Source: Polytrichum commune (Eukaryota > Streptophyta > Polytrichopsida > Polytrichales > Polytrichaceae). From it: a stretch of DNA of 64,000 nt. The position numbers and the translations under genes are program-made. The stretch lies in NCBI GenBank assembly GCA_950295325.1, contig OX485809.1, positions 8,990,001-9,054,000 of the forward strand. Reading direction: 5' to 3'. Below the pieces are notes generated by a model. It ran no database searches and was not told where the DNA came from. It saw nothing but the letters and a program-made list of their open reading frames with translations. Below, one piece after another: positions 1 to 11,911 of the stretch. Each line of letters starts with the position of its first letter. The first letter of the stretch is position 1.

Positions 1-255
1 CATGAAGTGGTTATGATATTACCACTTGGCAATCAAACTATTGTTCAGACAATCTTGTTATTCAGAAAAGCTCCAGCCTTTCATCATAAACCGTCTGGAA
101 ACCATCAACATATTGAGTCACGGGACTTGCAGACACAGATTCTGCATGAATAAGCAGTTTTTTTCATTTTTTTACATAAAAACTGGAGGAGCACCTGGTG
201 GGCACCATCAAACCCACCCATTCTGCAAATACTGATACAATTTTGATCAATGGGA
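1..255. other. 3' flank of the CorA-like gene
   Basis: Sequence downstream of the CorA-like stop codon (that gene is on the minus strand). It probably contains the 3' UTR. I see no second gene; short open frames here lack any recognisable protein features. Confidence 0.5.
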
Positions 256-3200
256 TCAAAGAGGGAGATAAGAAGGATGGTGTTGGCTGCCGCCTCCTCG
301 GTAGCGAATGGATTTCTGAGCCCTCAGCCTTTTGTTCTTGGTACCTTGGCATTGGCCAGTAGTAAGGTGAGTGTACAAGGGCACAGCCCCAAAGCAAGCT
401 AGGAGTAAAATGACAATCACGCCACAAATGATGATCACGTTTCGAAAGCCATGGATGTTCCTCGGAGTCCTCTGGTTCGTCCATGGCACTCCACCCACAT
501 TCATGCCGAAAGCTGCATCACAACAATTCCAAGCATCTCAGACATGTCCTTGTAAGGTGTAGGAGGTGCCTAAATAGCAATAATCTGGAGAAACTATATT
601 TGAATATGTGGTTAGGTGGTTAGCAATTTGGATTTGCTAATCATCTTTCACTAATTACGTGTTTTGTATCCTACGAGAAGTCGGTGCAAAGACAAAAGTA
701 ATTAAATAACACACAGATGGACAATACCACATGATGCTGTCTGGTTTGACATAAAACAATTATTTATTGGAAGAAATTTGACATGTGTCATATTCACAGT
801 GGTCAAGACCTTGTTGAATTCTAAGAGGAAAAACCTTCAACACTCTACGGTAGTGAAATTCCATAACCATAGGCTCTGGTTCAGTTGAGCTATGGTATTT
901 GTGTATCCCAGGATTTCACTCTTGGTCGGAACTCAACAAGCTTCTACTCTTGACAAACGACACAAAAAGTACTAGAAATGTGATCACCAAGGAATCGAGC
1001 TGGAGAATATTGAGATATTAGAGCTATTCGCAAAGTCCCTCAAAGAGAGACTAAACTAAGATTCCAGTGCCTCTTTGAGGGACTTTCTACTAAGTGCTTG
1101 TTAGAGAGTCTTGTGTCAGAGTTTAATTTGAGAATTGGGGTGAAACTCCTTGGACCATCTCTTGCAATCCAAAAAACTGAGAAATTCAGGTCTAAAATAA
1201 CATCTGATCCTAAACCTTAGATCCCAGATTGGCCTATGCAAGGCTAGCTTGACCCACCAAGCCTAGTATGACAAGCTAGAAAGCTGGTTATGGTTAACCT
1301 GCTGGCCCTACTCTTTTAGCATGAAACTTTAAGCCTTCAAAAAAAACTTCGGTGACTTTGTGCATGGCCTCTCAAACTCACCTTTTAGCCAACTCACCTG
1401 GAGTTTGACCCACAGGCTTGCAAATAACTATATTCACTTCCAGTTCCCCAAAACCATATCAGCAATGGATTTGAAAAAGACAGAGCAAGCGAAACATCAA
1501 TGGATGCTTTACCTCCAGTGACAATCGAGAGCGGCAGGAAGATAATTGAGAGGAACGACAGATAATAAAGCTTGCGGTTGATCTGCTCTGCTTGCCAACT
1601 GTCCAGCCCTGCTTGAATGGCTGTTATACGATTCGCAATGAATCCCACATTTTCTTTCAGCTTCCTCAGCCGTCCCACCAAGGCCTCCAGAGCAGCGAGA
1701 TCCTCTGAGGTGCACCAAGCCTTCCCCACACCCTTGTCCTTTACTCTTGGAAACACTTGATCCCCATGCGCAATCACTTGCAACAACCGTTGCAGGTTCA
1801 AGTGCATTTTTGGGAACCGGCGGTCATCCAGCATCCGCTTCTTGGTGGCACCCACACCTATTGGCAACAACAACAAGCTCTCAAAATGTGAAAGCCACAA
1901 ACTCCACAAGCACAGGCACAAGATTTGATGATCCTTGTCAAAACAATCTACATTGACCACACTGATAATCAACCTCGAGTCAGTTTCTTGAGCACACTTA
2001 CTTCTATACAGGCAAAAGTTGGTAACCCTATCGATCAGTAGAGCTTGTAAGTTTTAAGGTTAATGCTCTTAACGTACAACAACCACAAATTCCACAAGTG
2101 CAGGCACAAGATTTGATACGCATCAAAACAATCTACATTGACCACACTGGTGATCAAACTCAAGTCAGTTTCTTGAACATGTGGTCTCACTTATTTCTGT
2201 ACTGGCAAAAGTTGGTAGTCCTATCAATTAGGAGAGCTTGTAAGTTAAGTTTAGGGTTAATGCACCAGCCTGCACAAGTGCCCAGTTGTGGGTAAGTAGC
2301 CCTCCGACAAGGTAATTACTTACATATGGAGTGCACTCGGGCTGGTGCATTGCACTGCAAAATGAATGCATTGGTAACCCAAGTATGTCTTGATCGATGT
2401 GGTTCAAAGTATGTGGAATCAAAGATTCAACAACATCAGCAATTTGGTTCATAGAAGTCGTGTCAAAACACGCCCATCCAGCAGGGAAAATTATGGCCAA
2501 ATCGACCTGTGAGTCTCCAGATGAAGCAATCTACATGATCCACATTGCCAATCGATCCTAGAGTTGGTTTCTCGACCATGTGAAATCACTTATTTCTTTA
2601 GAAGCAAAATTTGGTCCTATCGATCATGAGAGCTTGAGTTACACTGTGAGGTGATGCATCATAACACCTCACAGTGTGACCCAATTTCACATTATGATGA
2701 TGTCTGGATTAAATGGGGTTCATGGCATGTCGAATCAAAGAATTCAACAGTGTCAGCAGACCAATGTAATTCAATTACATGAAACAAAAGATTAAAGAAT
2801 TTCGAGCAAACATCCAAGCAGGAAGAATTATGCTTAACAAACCTGTGTCCAACTCCCGTTCGACATCGTCCAGCTGAGTCTCCAGATGCAGCACAATCTC
2901 ATGCAAATGGTCGACATGTGTATCAATAATGTGGACAAGCAAATTCCCCACGCCTCTCGGCACGGCATTATCTGCCTCCTCCAGATGGTTCATAGTAAGC
3001 AGAAACTCCAACACATGCTCTTGAATCACCACCCCACCAGCAAACTTTGCACCCGGGTGATTAGGGTTTAGGGTTTCACTATCCTCCCGGGGCTCAATCC
3101 TGGGAACCTCAGACAAGAGCGAGCGAGTGGACATGGTGGAGAAATCCAACCTGGGGATTCTACCAAGGGAGACACTGATCACTCGATTCTCAGTCACAAG

Positions 3201-3698
3201 GGCGGAGATCCTCTGAGTGAACTTGGAGGCACAAGGACCGGCTGAGTTCACTCGGAAGACTAAAGCTCCGTCCACGCTGCCACAGAAGGGACCGCTGCTC
3301 ACAAGCGCAAGAATCTCCTGGAGCTTAAGTGGAGGGCAGAGAACGTCGATCAGATACTCGGCTGCGGTGGATAACCTCTGGGTTGATCTTGGAAGCTCAA
3401 CATGGTACCAGCAGAATTCACCACCTCCGGGATGCTGATGATCCTGTGTCGGTGACTGTGTCTGTTTCGTCATCATCGTCAAGTCCCATTCCTGCTTCAC
3501 GAACTTCCCGTATCCGTCGAACTTGTAGGCAAACTTCTTCACAGCTCCTGGGAAGTGGAGACGGGATTGGTCTTCCTCGTAGAAATGGCTCACAACTCGG
3601 GCATGTGCGTCCTCCCCGTTACTGTCCATTTCTACTTCCACTGACTTGTGGCTCAACACTGGGACGATCCGAGATATGGACCGGGACGGGAATGCCAT
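256..3698 (-). CDS. CorA-like (GMN-motif) magnesium-transporter-family membrane protein, three exons
   Basis: Exons are 3698..2843, 1857..1513 and 512..256. Both introns are GT-AG and phase 1, and the joined frame is 1458 nt (485 aa plus TGA). The start ATG sits in a good plant context (ATGGC). Exon 1 encodes the soluble N-terminal part, including FCWYHVELP and LIDVLCPPLKLQEILALVSS, typical of a plant CorA-like family. Exon 2 carries the long cytosolic helix region (MLDDRRFPKMHLNLQRLLQV; AIQAGLDSWQAEQINRK) and the first membrane segment, about residues 382-400. Exon 3 opens with the CorA signature GMN (403-405) in FGMNVGGVPW, then the second membrane segment (426-447) and a basic tail. Family knowledge: CorA proteins are pentameric divalent-cation channels; the plant branch resembled here is less well characterised, so Mg2+ transport is inferred. 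All motifs are intact and it looks functional. Exon 1 ends and exon 2 begins cleanly at GAC ACA G / GT GTG GGT. Confidence 0.9.
513..1512 (-). other. Intron 2 of the CorA-like gene
   Basis: Exactly 1000 bp, donor GTAAAG next to codon GGA-G and acceptor GATGCAG before CTTTCGGC. It separates the first membrane helix from the GMN motif. Apart from one strong hairpin (1032..1086) it is unremarkable AT-rich intron sequence. Confidence 0.85.
1032..1086. repeat. Perfect 16-bp hairpin in intron 2
   Basis: AAAGTCCCTCAAAGAG at 1032..1047 is exactly complementary to 1071..1086, around a 23-nt loop. It may be the core of a tiny MITE or simply an intronic stem-loop; no target duplication is obvious. Confidence 0.8.
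1895..2640. repeat. Threefold direct repeat inside intron 1
   Basis: Copies are about 1895..2051, 2083..2245 and 2519..2640. Shared landmarks are CACAAGATTTGAT, CAATCTACATTGACCACACT, GTCAGTTTCTTGA, CAAAAGTTGGTA and GAGCTTGTAAGTT. The first two copies are close to each other; the third is much more diverged and lacks the left part. Between copies 2 and 3 an inverted pair (AATGCACCAGCC at 2259..2270 and its complement at 2340..2351) could fold. Confidence 0.8.
2641..2677. repeat. Perfect 13-bp stem-loop in intron 1
   Basis: ACACTGTGAGGTG (2641..2653) and its exact complement (2665..2677) enclose an 11-nt loop. Confidence 0.85.
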
Positions 3699-4255
3699 AG
3701 AAGGCAGGTTCGGTGGGTTGGAATCCTTGCGTAAATAGAAACTTCGGAGGTGAAGATGGAGTACTATGAATCTAGTTAACTTCTTCTTTTTGTCCTTTTT
3801 TTTGCGTGTGTGTGTGTGTGCGCGCGCGCGGGGGACAGAGTAGTTACAGTGTACCGATGATTCTCGGAGTGATAGATCTACATTGCTGTGGTTAGTACTA
3901 CAACAATATTTTTATTACGATCTTCTTAGCCTCAGCCTGGAGAGTCGTCCACTGCCACCTCCACTACAAAGCACATCGTGGTGTAGCAAAACAACGTTTC
4001 CTACAAAATCGGATGCTGTTGTGACCCTCCTCCCCGGACGGACGAAGAAACCAAACTGTTCGGTGTACCAAAACCTGAACCTGTGGGAGGTGCACAAATC
4101 CTGCCAAGATTACATTAGATTAGATTGGATTGGATTGGATCATTGTGTCAATTGCTAAACTGTAACAACGCATCGTCATGTGCCGAAACCTCGCTCCAGA
4201 AATCTAACCTCACCAAACCTGAACGGAGTATTTAATTCTCGGGACAAGTGTACGG
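3699..4255. promoter_or_regulatory. Likely 5' UTR/promoter region of the CorA-like gene, with a GT/CG microsatellite
   Basis: Upstream of the minus-strand ATG. A (GT)n tract at 3806..3820 runs directly into (CG)n at 3820..3830, a potential Z-DNA-forming stretch about 110 bp upstream of the start codon. I cannot identify a TATA box or transcription start with confidence. Confidence 0.4.
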
Positions 4256-4274
4256 GTGAGGGGTGATGAGAAGA

Positions 4275-4680
4275 TGAAAAACAAAACAAAACAAAACAAA
4301 ACAAACAAACCAAACCAAACCAACAAAAAATTTAAAAAAACATCTACCTTCGAAATACTAACTTGCTCGCAATATCATCGCCACACCGACGCAACCACCG
4401 AACTCAACCCACAACGCCGAATCCACCAAAACAACCACGGAAGAAAAATATGGAGGGTTGAGAATAACCTACGTTGGAAAAATGCTAACTCGCTCGCAAC
4501 ATCATCGCCAACACCAAGACAATCGCCCAACTCAACCCAAATCAGCCAACTCACAATCCCAGAATCCTCCAAAACAACCACCTTTACACCCCGAATACGT
4601 TCTAAAACCTAACGACAGGGAAAAGGGGAAGAAAAATATTAAAATTTCAAAAGAGAGACAAACCCCCCCCCCCCCCCCCA
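4275..4680. repeat. Low-complexity and duplicated block: (AAAAC)n, two ~100-bp C-rich units, 17-C tract
   Basis: AAAAC-type repeats at about 4277..4325 precede two related units (about 4350..4445 and 4476..4590). The units share ACTTGCTCGCAA/ACTCGCTCGCAA, ATCATCGCC, CAACTCAACCCA and CCAAAACAACCAC. A run of 17 C residues lies at 4663..4679. The G-poor composition is unlike the neighbouring DNA. Open frames across it are compositional. Confidence 0.7.
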
Positions 4681-5406
4681 AAAAATACTGGGTACATATC
4701 ACCGTTGCGTGCAAGTGAGGATGCAAGAAGGGAAGAAAAAATTTGAAATATTAAGATTAAAAGGAGGGGTGTGGAGCAAGGCTCACCGGCTTGTTGGAAG
4801 CTGTGAATAGGGATCTTGCAGCAAGTGTTGAGAGGAGCGCAATCGCATGAAACTTAACAGGGGCGGAGAAGCAGTGGAGGAGGAGAGTGTGTCTACGTGC
4901 GATGTGGGAGGGCGGGCCATAGCCGGGGGAGGGATGCAGCGAAGGCGAAGGGAGAAACAAGGAGCGGGCTCTGGAATCTAGGCGAGGTGTAGATTTGAGA
5001 GCGAGTAGACAGAGGAACTTGAGAGGAAGGAGAGGCTGGAAGACTTGAGTCAAGTGAAGGTTGAGGTGGGCTTGGAGTTCAATTCAATTCGGAGTCCGTA
5101 TTTGGGAGAGGCCTTATTTCCTATATAAAGTTAAGCCCTCCCTTGCCTTTCGGTGCATTGGCAAGTTCAATCTGAGTTTTTATTATTGGGGAAGGAGGGA
5201 AAGCATTATTAGTCTACTTATTGAAGTACATGCTTATTTTAGCATATTGCCCAAGACTAGGGATTCTTGGTGCCTATGTAAACTTGTCCATTGCGAAGGT
5301 GAAAACGCAATGAATTATATTGTAACATGTAATTGAGTGTTTTTAGGTCATTTGACTCCAAAAACATAGTCAACTATCCTAAATTAGTCTAGCACACTTG
5401 GATTTG
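4681..5406. other. Intergenic, no supported gene
   Basis: Purine-rich then mixed sequence. An open frame of 98 codons (4757..5053, minus) and one of 91 codons (5061..5336, plus) have no recognisable domains and I do not call them genes. Confidence 0.4.
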
Positions 5407-5515
5407 AATGAATTGGCCCTCAAACTTGTAGGGGACTTTTTTTTGACTGGAGTCCCTTCATCCATAACGGATGAGTTTACGTAGATGCCGCGAATTTCAA
5501 GCCATCGTCGAAGGC
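5407..5515. repeat. Dispersed repeat, copy also at 24985..25090
   Basis: The two copies share GAATGAATTGGC, CTTGTAGGGGACTT, CCCTTCATCCA and GATGAGTTTAC in the same order and orientation. The nature of the parent element is not visible. Confidence 0.65.
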
Positions 5516-8500
5516 CACTCAATCCACATCATCCTAAACAAAAGATAACTTGAAAATTAACAAGTTGCATTTCATCTTAAAGTAAAAGCCTTAACCTTAA
5601 ATTAGCCTATTAACCCACTCCTCTACCTATTGAAAATAGGCATTACGTTCATTTCACGTCTCCTCATGTCTACGTGGACATGAAGGTGGTGAATGGACAT
5701 TGCACTTCAATGTAAAGCACTAACATTCTTTTCTCTCTATGTACCTATCAAGAGAGCTTTCACTCTAATAAATTATTTTAGGAAATGGCAATGCAACATG
5801 TCATAAACTACAATATTGTTCGAACATGTTGTAGAGTTGATGTGGCACAATAATGATTTCAATTCAATGTTGAACATGCCGTGGTACTAGCACTATAAGG
5901 TAGATGGGTCTTTAAAATAAATTATTTTACTTTAAATTTTTACTTAGTAGACACACAATTAATATGAGAAAGGAAAAACAAACAACTACCAATGCTTTTT
6001 TTGTTTACAAAAATATGAACGAGTGTTCGTTAACCATATAGCCAAATAGTATAAGAAGATTAGCAAATCAATGCCACATCCTTGTTCCTCGTGTAACTAT
6101 ATGGTAGGGGGTCATAAACCCCTTCCCATTTCATTATTGTTAGTCATTGAATTTAGAATAGATAACAAATTTTGAGCTTGTAGTCTAGTGTATTTTAGAT
6201 TTGTATTCTTTAGTGTTTCTTATTATATCCACACCTAACCACACACCAATCAAATGTAAGTGTGTGATTCAATTCAATGACTGAGTTATGCTTGCTTACC
6301 TTACAAGTGCTATGGGGGTCTAGCCCCAACATATCTTGTCACATGGTTGCCACACGATTGTTGTTTGCTTTTACTTTATTTAGTTTACTTGTTTGATTGT
6401 ATTGTTTATTTTTTGTACTTTTTGTATAATATTGAATAGTTTATTTAAATAAATAATTGTTAAAATTGCCAAGTAATTTGTTAAAAATAACCGCAAAGAT
6501 GCTTCATGCAGTCACATGACTTGTCAAAGATTGATATTTCATCACACAGATGAAGAGGCACAAGGTATCACATAGAGAATTGATGTTGACAATTGAAGAA
6601 GGAGAGGGACCACTAAAAGGATCATGTCCAATTGGAAAAAATGAGGAAAGTCTTAGTTGGTACACATTATGAGACAACTTTCATACATTCAACAATGGTG
6701 TCTAGCATAATTTCAAACACAATTCATAATTGTATGAATGTGCCATAATGATCTTTAATATGGCGTATGACATCCAATCATGCACATGAGACCCCTTGCA
6801 TTCTTCCTCGATAAGAAATCCTAGGATAACAAGTTCCTCATCTCAACGATCCAACAACCATATTGTATGGGGAGGCTATGATTGAGGCTTTTTCAATCCA
6901 AGTAGGAGTAACCTTGGTATAGACTAATTATGCTTCTCAAGTGGAGGCCACACACGCCCAAAACAAGAGGTTTTCATAAAAAGCCATCTCAAACCGGACA
7001 GGTGAAACTTGCGGTCACACTACATGTGCAAATGAGTCGCCGTTTTCGTTAGTATACTGACATGTGTCGGGTTGAAGAGCCACAAGGTCTCACACACTTG
7101 GAAGTCGATTAGTTAATGAATATACCAAAATATTAATTTTGAACTTATACAACCCAATGTTGCATTCTCATTGGCTCCCAAAATGGTGGGCTATGTTTTC
7201 CCCCCACTATTTTTAAGAGTTGATAGTATGGTGGGGAGGCAAACCCTTGTTCCTAGTTGCCAATACAATAGAGAGTCAACTTCTTCTTTTTAGCTCTCAT
7301 AATGCTAGGACGGTGGCGTTAGCGGGGGAACCGGCATTTTCAAGGCTTGTATGGTCCCTGGTGCAATAAAAGAGTGGCAATGAAAGCATTGACTTTGATC
7401 GATGGCCCATGATAGTTTCTTGCAATGACATAAGTCCATAGTTTAAATTTTTGTCATCCTGATTGACCATAGATGAATGTTGTGTATATTAGGATAGAGG
7501 GAATTATTGTATATGAGTGTACCTCTCATCCATCCAACATAAAAACTTGACCTCCTAAGTTTTTTTTGCCAATTCATCTTAAATGACTTCATGTATATCA
7601 ATTTAGGGGCTTTGAAGTTCATTTTAGTGTCAATCCAACTATAAATAATAAAATATGGGTTGCTTACTATTTCAAGGCTTTCATGTTGGAGGAATAAGAG
7701 GATGTTCGTTTATATTCCATCTCTCCATACATACGACTCTCTTAGGGCTCACTTGCATGTGCCAACCATGTTGGCAAAAACAACTATAATGATATGAGTG
7801 ATTAGGTTCACTTTTTAACCATGCATATTGCCTTGGGTCAAAACCATACCACAAGACATATAGCTATGTTTATCTAGTTGAATAGAAATCTAAATAAATC
7901 TAAATAAAATTTAAATAATTTATTTTGTTATTGTGGTGATAAAATATTTAAATTAGTGTGGAAATGTCGGTAACTTTGCATGGATCAACATGATCGTACA
8001 TTTCAATGTGGATAACAAAAAGTTGACTTCCCATTTATTTGGAATCATGCTTATTTTTCACCCAATGAACAAGCATTGGTGGTTGGTAAAATTCTAGGGA
8101 GATATTCAAGTTTGAGAAGTGGGAGTTCACCGTCTCTTTATTCAAGATTCAAAAATTGACTTTAACTTGAGCCCGAAAACATCAATTTGCATAACCTTGT
8201 TGGTGTGGATCAAAGATTTGTTGTATTTTACACTCAAAGTTTTCCATGATGGCATCATTTTATTCCATCTTTATTATGGTATTCAACCCTTGCCCCAATC
8301 TTTCATGGTTTTTTAATTTATTCATTCGTTCAAAACAAAATATCAATTTCTAAAGTTTTGTACGTGTACTCATGCAACATTGAAATTGGATACTTGGGAT
8401 GAGGGCCACATTCCAACTTGCATGTTTAATAACAAGGCAAATGAATTCTCTTGTGTGTTGACCCCCTACCTCACTTGGATGGAGATCAACCAACAAAATG

Positions 8501-8694
8501 TTGGGAGATCAATGAAGTCGGACCACCACACATGGAGGTGCGTCCCTTACCATGTACTTTCCTTTGGATTCTTGCATTGATATATGCGAGCCTTAATCAT
8601 ACATTGGTTTTCGCACATGACCCTATATGTGAGTAGTACCAGTGATGGCCCATGTCAGACACTAGATCAATGACTATATCATTCAAAGAACATG
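5516..8694. other. AT-rich intergenic stretch without a recognisable gene
   Basis: Stop codons are dense in all frames. The longest open frames (for example 8119..8316 and 8380..8580) match nothing I recognise. It is probably old transposon debris and spacer. Confidence 0.4.
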
Positions 8695-8696
8695 TA

Positions 8697-10497
8697 CAGT
8701 CTAACCTTGATAATGTCACACCATCCGTTTCACCAAAAAGAGTGATATAAACAAGGTGTGACATATTTGATAATGTCACATTTTGAAGATTTGTGCATAA
8801 TGTGATATTATCAAAAAAAAGGTAGAAATTCAAAAAAAATTACAATGTAAAATAGAAAATAACGAATACGAGACTTCAATGTTTTGAATGTAAAATCTAA
8901 TTCAAAATTGTGAATAACAACAAGAGCACATCATAATGTGTCATTGAGATAAGGTAAAGACCTCTCACTAGAGACAAAGAAGCTTCTAATGTCACATTGT
9001 TTTGTTGATGTTAAATGTGCAACACCAATTCTAATGAGTTTGTCATGGATTTTTTCCATTCCTAACAACTCCAGAGTGTTGAAAATATGAGAACCTTGGC
9101 TAGCCATAAAATTCAAAACATCTTTAGCATATCTTTGTGCATCGCTTAGCTTCACTACTTTAGACTCATCATCACTGCTATCAACAATCAATGGGTCTAC
9201 TTCCATGGAATCAAGAACTTGTTCGCCATCTTGCACTAATTGCACAAGCTCCTCAGTAGAATATTCCACCTCAAAGTCATCTTCACCTTCCATGTTTATG
9301 TACTCCAAAGGACAAAGCTTTTCTACAGGCTTGCCTTCGATATCCAAACCCAAATTCAATGCGGCGATGAGATTGCCCAATTCCAAAGCTGCTTCCTCCA
9401 TTTTGGACTTCACACGTTCATCAAAATTATTAATATTTGCATTCCACTCTATAGGCAATATGGCGGACTTTCTCCAACAATTTCTAATGGTTTGATCATC
9501 TAATTCATGCCATGCCGCCACACAGCATAGCATAGCTTGAAATAGATCAACATTTAGTTTCCCCAAATCTTCATTTGAGTTGTTATCAATTTGTTGCAAA
9601 GTCCAGGCAACAAGCTTGCGCTTATAGCACATTTTGAATGTTGCAATCACTCCTTGATCCAAAGGCTGAACAACTGAAGTCACATTTGGTGGAAGGAACA
9701 AGATAGTGATATGGGAGAGTACAAAAGCATTATCCCCATCTATAACTTTCTTGACCTCACCATGAATATCATGGCTTCCTGCATTATCCATAATAATGCA
9801 AATCTTTATGTCTTTCAATGTCATTCTTCGGTTCTCACTCTTCACCCAATGTGTAAAAACATCACCATTCATCTAGGCTGAATTGTTAGAATAATAGTGT
9901 ATTGTACTATTTGGATCAAAATTCCGAGGAAAGCATCTGGGACGCGTTGATTTGTAAATGAAAACAAGCTTCAATCGCTCCTTCCCTGAGGTATTAGTGC
10001 AAAACCCCAATGTCACACGGTCCTTCTTTTTCTTATTTCCTTTCGCCTTCCCAATATTCAAAGTCTTGCAAGGAGAGGCTCTATAATACAAACCTGTCTC
10101 ATCAAAATTGAAGATGTCTTCTGGATCATATTTCTTCAATATGAATGGGATCTTTGCCATGGCCAATGTAACTCCAACTCCATCTACGTCTCCACTTTCT
10201 TCATGCAGATAATAACACTTTATTCCATGTCGAGTTTTGAAATTTTGCAACCACCCATGAGAAGCTTGAACTCGGTATCACATATGCCAAATCTGTCCAT
10301 CCAACCATCACATACAATCCATCCATACTTGGTAATATCACATATACACTACGGATTTTGGAAAAAAATAGTGACATTACCAAGGGTGATAGGGATAATA
10401 ACGAGGGAGTTTTACACTATGAAAATAGGTTTCAAACTTTTAGGTGACAATATCAAGGTGTTCTATTAACAAGGGTGACATTATCAAGGTTAGACTG
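8697..10497. mobile_element. Tigger/pogo-like Tc1-mariner element, complete ends, 1801 bp
   Basis: Perfect 23-bp terminal inverted repeats beginning CAGTCTAACCTTGATAATGT lie at 8697..8719 and 10475..10497. They are flanked on both sides by the TA dinucleotide (8695..8696 and 10498..10499), the target duplication of this superfamily. Degenerate copies of a 13-mer, TTGATAATGTCAC, lie inside both ends (8767..8779, 8802..8814, 10329..10341, 10371..10383, 10444..10456) and are likely transposase-binding repeats. The element contains a broken transposase on its minus strand. Confidence 0.92.
8931..10280 (-). pseudogene. Tigger/pogo-type DDE transposase, N-terminally truncated and broken
   Basis: Read on the minus strand. 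A GWLQNFKTRHG segment is followed by the DDE_1 domain: first Asp in FNFDETGLYY, second in IIMDNAGSH, third in QPLDQGVIATFK, so the catalytic triad is present. A C-terminal tail ends in STKQCDIRSFF, resembling the usual Tigger ending. Defects: a TAG at 9873..9875, where the family has Trp before M(T/N)G, separates two otherwise continuous frames of 125 and 313 codons. A 1-bp loss near 10266 breaks the frame before ASHGW. The CENP-B/psq-type DNA-binding region is missing, since only ~220 bp remain to the right TIR. It cannot encode a working transposase as it stands. Confidence 0.88.
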
Positions 10498-10499
10498 TA

Positions 10500-11911
10500 T
10501 TGGATTCAAAAAAGAAAACAGAGAAAAAAAAATCAATACTATGGATATTGGCAATGAACTCCGAAAATGGTGATGGAACTGAATGTGGCTATGATTTGGA
10601 TCAATTTATCATCTCATACTATTTGCATGATTGATGTCCTAGGAGAGATGAGCTAATCATAATAGCAACAAAAAAGGGGTAAAAAAGAACGGGACCCATC
10701 TACCTTACCATAGGGTTTCTAACCTATTAGGTCAATTCAACCATATGAGTACCATTGGTTGAATAACTTATTTTACATGTGGAATTACACATAAAACCAA
10801 CTTAGCATGCGAGGCTCCAAATGTGACTTGCTTAAACCTTAAGAAGGTCTATTTCAAAGCCATGACGGTAAAAGCACACATTTTGCCTTTAATTTTTTTA
10901 TTACATTCAAATTTGTACTATTCACTATTGTGATCCATGCCGTCCAAGGAACGAGGTTGTGAACATGGCGTGGGCACAAGGATTGCATCGATTGAGTAGA
11001 CTTAAATTGGGATGAATCAAAAACAAACCTATAGAGGCATGCTTTTACTACACTCACGATGGTTAGTACTTGAGTGTGGGGAAACGAAATCATGGTAGAG
11101 CTACATATTTGGAGAGATGTGAAATTTAAATGGCATGTTCATAACTCGAATATAACTTACCTTGGGCCATGTGAATTTGGGCGAACCAACCCATACACTC
11201 ATTCCTTGTTGAATGCCTAAACCCTTGCCTCCAAGGAGCCAGTATACAGGTTGGTTTGCCCCAACCGGGCCATGTGCCATAAGTGGCAAGTAAGTTAAGT
11301 TAAGGTAACTTTGTGAAAGGGAAGAGAGACTGAAGGAGCGGCGGCAATTGTGGAAAAACATGCAGGCGACAGAAGTGAATCTCAGGGCCGCTTCACACAC
11401 GAGCCAAGAGCCGTGACCATGAAATTGTGAGAGCCCAAAAGAAAGTGTCCAAAGGCCCTCCCAAGACACCTCCAAAATCTTCATCATTCACAAGTGCTAA
11501 TTGGATGAGCAATTGATGATCTCAACCAACGGCCCATATTGTATGTGGATTTGGAAGTGTCAGGGATGGCTTAAACCCAAAGCCTTAACTTGGATCCCGT
11601 GAGAACTCTGAGATTAAGCCACCTTAGGCATAAGTGATACTCGGACGGGTGGCCTAGTTCCTAATGCTTGATTTCTAGTGCACCCTACCACGTATGATTC
11701 ACTCAATCATAGAGGATTTATCCATATTAACTCCAACCAACTGTTTGGGAACCTAGAGGCTTGCCCTTGGTAGAGATAGGTGTTGGTTGGCTTGTCAAAG
11801 TATTTACCTTTGGGCCTTTAGTTTTTGTAATGCCCGTTGCATGATTATATACATGATTAGGGCATGCGGGTGTTATTTTGTTGCTTTTCATCTCTATCAT
11901 CTACCAATTAT
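10500..11911. other. Intergenic, no supported gene
   Basis: Nothing recognisable except a ~70-bp segment (11391..11462) shared with 29398..29475. The 128-codon open frame at 11101..11487 (minus) overlaps that repeat and has no domain. Confidence 0.4.
11391..11462. repeat. Copy of a dispersed GC-rich repeat (partner at 29398..29475)
   Basis: AGGGCC(G/A)CTTCACACACG, then AGCCAAG and TGACCATG, recur in the same order at 29398. They look like one end of a MITE family, but the opposite end is not visible here. Confidence 0.6.

Larger units (their letters stand above)
1858..2842 (-). other. Intron 1 of the CorA-like gene, built largely of repeats
   Basis: 985 bp, donor GTTTGT, acceptor GCCAATAG. 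It contains three diverged direct copies of a ~120-160 bp unit and two inverted-repeat hairpins (annotated separately), so most of it is explained by local duplication. Confidence 0.85.

Noticed and set aside
2228-2500. 90-codon minus frame between CorA exons as a possible extra exon
   Set aside because: It lies in the repeat-built intron. Exon 1 joins exon 2 in phase without it, and its sequence includes the inverted 12-mer pair.
4757-5053. 98-codon minus frame with a signal-like N terminus
   Set aside because: Composition follows purine-rich DNA on the opposite strand; no domain and no upstream gene features.
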